This document shows, piece by piece, positions 61,601 to 64,000 of a DNA stretch of 64,000 nucleotides (position 1 is its first letter; the number at the start of each line of letters is the position of its first letter). Both the position numbers and the translations under genes were made by a program. Source of the DNA: Callaeas wilsoni (lineage: Eukaryota > Chordata > Aves > Passeriformes > Callaeidae); NCBI GenBank assembly GCA_013398955.1, contig VWPU01014135.1:1-64000 (forward strand), in the 5' to 3' direction. The notes beneath the pieces were generated by a model. That model saw nothing but the letters and a program-made list of their open reading frames with translations, ran no database searches and was not told where the DNA came from.

Positions 61601-64000
61601 AGGGCAGAGCAGAGACCTGGGCTCGAGCATGTCACAGCTCCAGCAAATCCAGTGCTATTACTGCTGTCACTGGTTTAAAGTATTGGCAGCAATAATGTGT
61701 AATATTCAATTTTAAAATCTGATTCTTAATTAAGTTGGTTTATCAAGAGGAGTGTCAGGGAGAAATGAGGAAGGCAACACTTAATAGAGACATTATAATT
61801 CATACTTCACTGATTTTGGTGTGTTTTTTTTCTTTTTTTTAGAGATCTGTCTTATTTATAAAATGTCTAATTTCAGTCTAAATAAATAGAAAATTCATTC
61901 AGATGCTGAATGGTGAGTGATCAGCGTGAGTGATCCTCAAAGAAGTGCATGAAAGTTTCTCATTCAGTTGAAAGCTGAGCTCAGAGAACGCAGTGTTAGA
62001 TGCAAACAGAACTAAAGGCTGTGCTCTGCACTAAGTGTCTTTTTCCTGGATTTATTTTTTTCTATACTTAAATTACAAGTGAAACCTTCCAAATGCTTGT
62101 ATTTCCGGCTGTTTCACGTGTAGATCTTCCATTTCTGTGGATTGAATGCAGTAAAATGTTTCACAGGAGAAGTCTGAGCATGCACCTGATTCCCGTGACT
62201 TGCTGCTGTATTTTTGAAACACTTGTGCATGTTAGTGTGTGCAGAGAGATCACTGAGCTGCTAAGGAAATCTAGTAGGGCTGAAAAATAATTTAGAAGAG
62301 CTAGAAGGGGTTTTCTATGTGGCAGTGTAATGCTAATGGCTTAAAAATGGATCTGCAAGGCTGACAGAGAGCATGCTGTTGAATTGTGGAGAAACAGGTC
62401 ATAATGATGTTAATAAGTGACTTCATTATGATCATATTTCAATAACGTCCAGTTACTGCCTTCTAGCCTCTCAATTTTTATTTTTTTTTTCTTTTCGGAG
62501 CCCTCTCGTATGTATTTAAGGAAGAAGGTGAAACATTTGAGGTTTTTTCGTGGCCAGTACTAGGCAGTGACACCAGTCACAGCCACTGGGTGGTAATGCC
62601 ACCAAATCATCAACCATCCGAATAACCACTGTTGCACTTGAGACCTGAAATTCAAGAATTCAGATTCTCCTCTATGGCATGCACTGTTTCCTACAGATGC
62701 ACAAAGGTTGTTCCTTCTCCATTTAATTTGAAATCCATTCTCTATTTTTCCTCTGTGCCTCTGAGTCCTCTGTCAGCACACAGCAAGGTACAAGTGGTTT
62801 CTTTAAAATATCTTTGTTCTGAACTTAGAAATGAAGATCAGATCAGACTTTTTTTTCCCTGTATATTTTTTTCTCGTGCTTTTGGAGGGATGAAGCAAAG
62901 GCCTTTCAGAGGAGATTGGCTTCATTCCAGCACCAGACAATGCATTTGATTATGAGGCCCTAAGATCAAGGCAGTTTCTTGAAACCAGCCTCAAGTTCAA
63001 ATAATGCACGACTGAGATGTGCAGATTGGTTTGATCTGCATCTTTATCTACATCCTATCTTATGTAGGGGTTTTTTTCCCAGTGGAACATTAGAGGACTT
63101 TTTCCAAAGTTTGATTTTCCAAGTTAACAATAGAATTAACACCCCATTTTAAACTTCCCATTAATCCTCTGTTTCTAGGCTAATTTTGCTGTTCCACAGG
63201 AATTAAGAGATTTCTCAGTTTTATAGACAGACAGTAGGAACAGCCAGTGATGATCATTTCCTAAAATCACAGTTGTTGAAGATGTTAGACCAATGAATAC
63301 AAACCCTTAATATTTTTTTTGTTTTGTTTGGTTTGGTTTTTTTTCAGTAAGGATCAAGGTTTTTACATCTGTTGCCAATTCTCTCTCAATTTCTTTTCTC
63401 ATGACTTGAGTGGGAAGTGGTGTGATAATTCAAACATCTGATTTCTGGAGGCACAGGAATAAGAATCTCAGCTCTTACATTTTTTACATAAAAGAGGCGA
63501 TGAGAAAAGAAGTGTACTTATCTTGCTACTGCAGTTTACCTTGCCATTGTGCTACCACAAATGTATATAGTATATCATATTTTGATTTTTGAATATCACT
63601 TCTTGCATATTTCCATTATATTTTAGTGAACTGGAGGCAAGGTGATGAAATAGAAAATATATCTGAATGAGAAAACGGTCAGAGAGACTGAGAGGTAAAT
63701 CTGTGACACAAACTGTTATTTCCTCAAGCTGTTAGATAAGACAGAACCAAGAAAGCAGGCAATAAAAGCAGACCATAATGGAAAAACAGGAGGTTATTGA
63801 CATATGATCTAAATTAAAACACCCTGTGTTACTGAAAACAGTTTTTCATTTTTTAAGCATTCAGTTTCTGCCACTTTCAGAAATTAATAAGTTGTCTGCT
63901 GTCTCCAAAAGAATTTAACACTTCAGTGTCTGTCCATTATTATGTGTGATGTCTTTTTTGGACAGAGAAGCACAGAATCAATTTAATGCTTTCAATATCT
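58662..64000. other. Non-coding stretch to the end of the window
   Basis: AT-rich sequence with 14 T at 60685-60698 and T/G-rich runs near 61820-61843 and 63312-63346. The largest frame (138 codons, minus, 59479-59895) is rich in Ile, Leu, Thr and Tyr as expected from AT-rich DNA and has no domain. No mobile element or RNA gene was recognised. Confidence 0.5.

Overview
The window looks like bird nuclear DNA, most likely a songbird or another neoavian. The evidence is eight short 3'-end fragments of CR1, the dominant avian non-LTR retrotransposon, plus three isolated LTRs of avian endogenous-retrovirus type. The background is AT-rich, with many short homopolymer runs and no bacterial-style gene packing. 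I cannot name the species or the locus.

I could support no protein-coding exon, tRNA, rRNA or CRISPR array. Open frames are short (longest about 217 codons, inside an LTR and CR1 segment on the minus strand) and scattered over both strands and all frames, as expected from chance. The window is best read as non-coding sequence: a gene desert or the inside of a large intron.

Layout. 1-210: a GC-rich, purine-rich edge ending in a 3 x 16 bp minisatellite. 1763-1996, 5662-5841 and 8745-8871: CR1 pieces. 11298-11476: two 89-bp near-identical copies joined by a single N, probably an assembly join. 11.5-30 kb: repeat-poor AT-rich sequence with a 37-bp x 3 tandem repeat (23714-23824) and nested palindromes (21204-21228). 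30342-30475: CR1. 33223-33938: a minus-strand LTR, followed at 33990-34172 by CR1. 34-50 kb: repeat-poor, with a 21-bp palindrome centred on an AP-1 site (37607-37627). 49975-50226: CR1. 52202-52660: the clearest solo LTR, with inverted ends, a 4-bp target duplication and an internal U3 direct repeat. 54671-54822: imperfect tandem duplication with AT microsatellites. 56479-56525 and 57043-57268: minus-strand CR1. 58099-58661: a plus-strand ERVL-like LTR. 58662-64000: nothing recognised.

There is no set of genes working together here. What the window records is mobile-element history (CR1 insertions in both orientations, three LTRs with no retroviral coding region beside them) plus local tandem duplication. 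A few perfect palindromes contain transcription-factor-like sites and are the best candidates for function. I found no convincing undescribed system.
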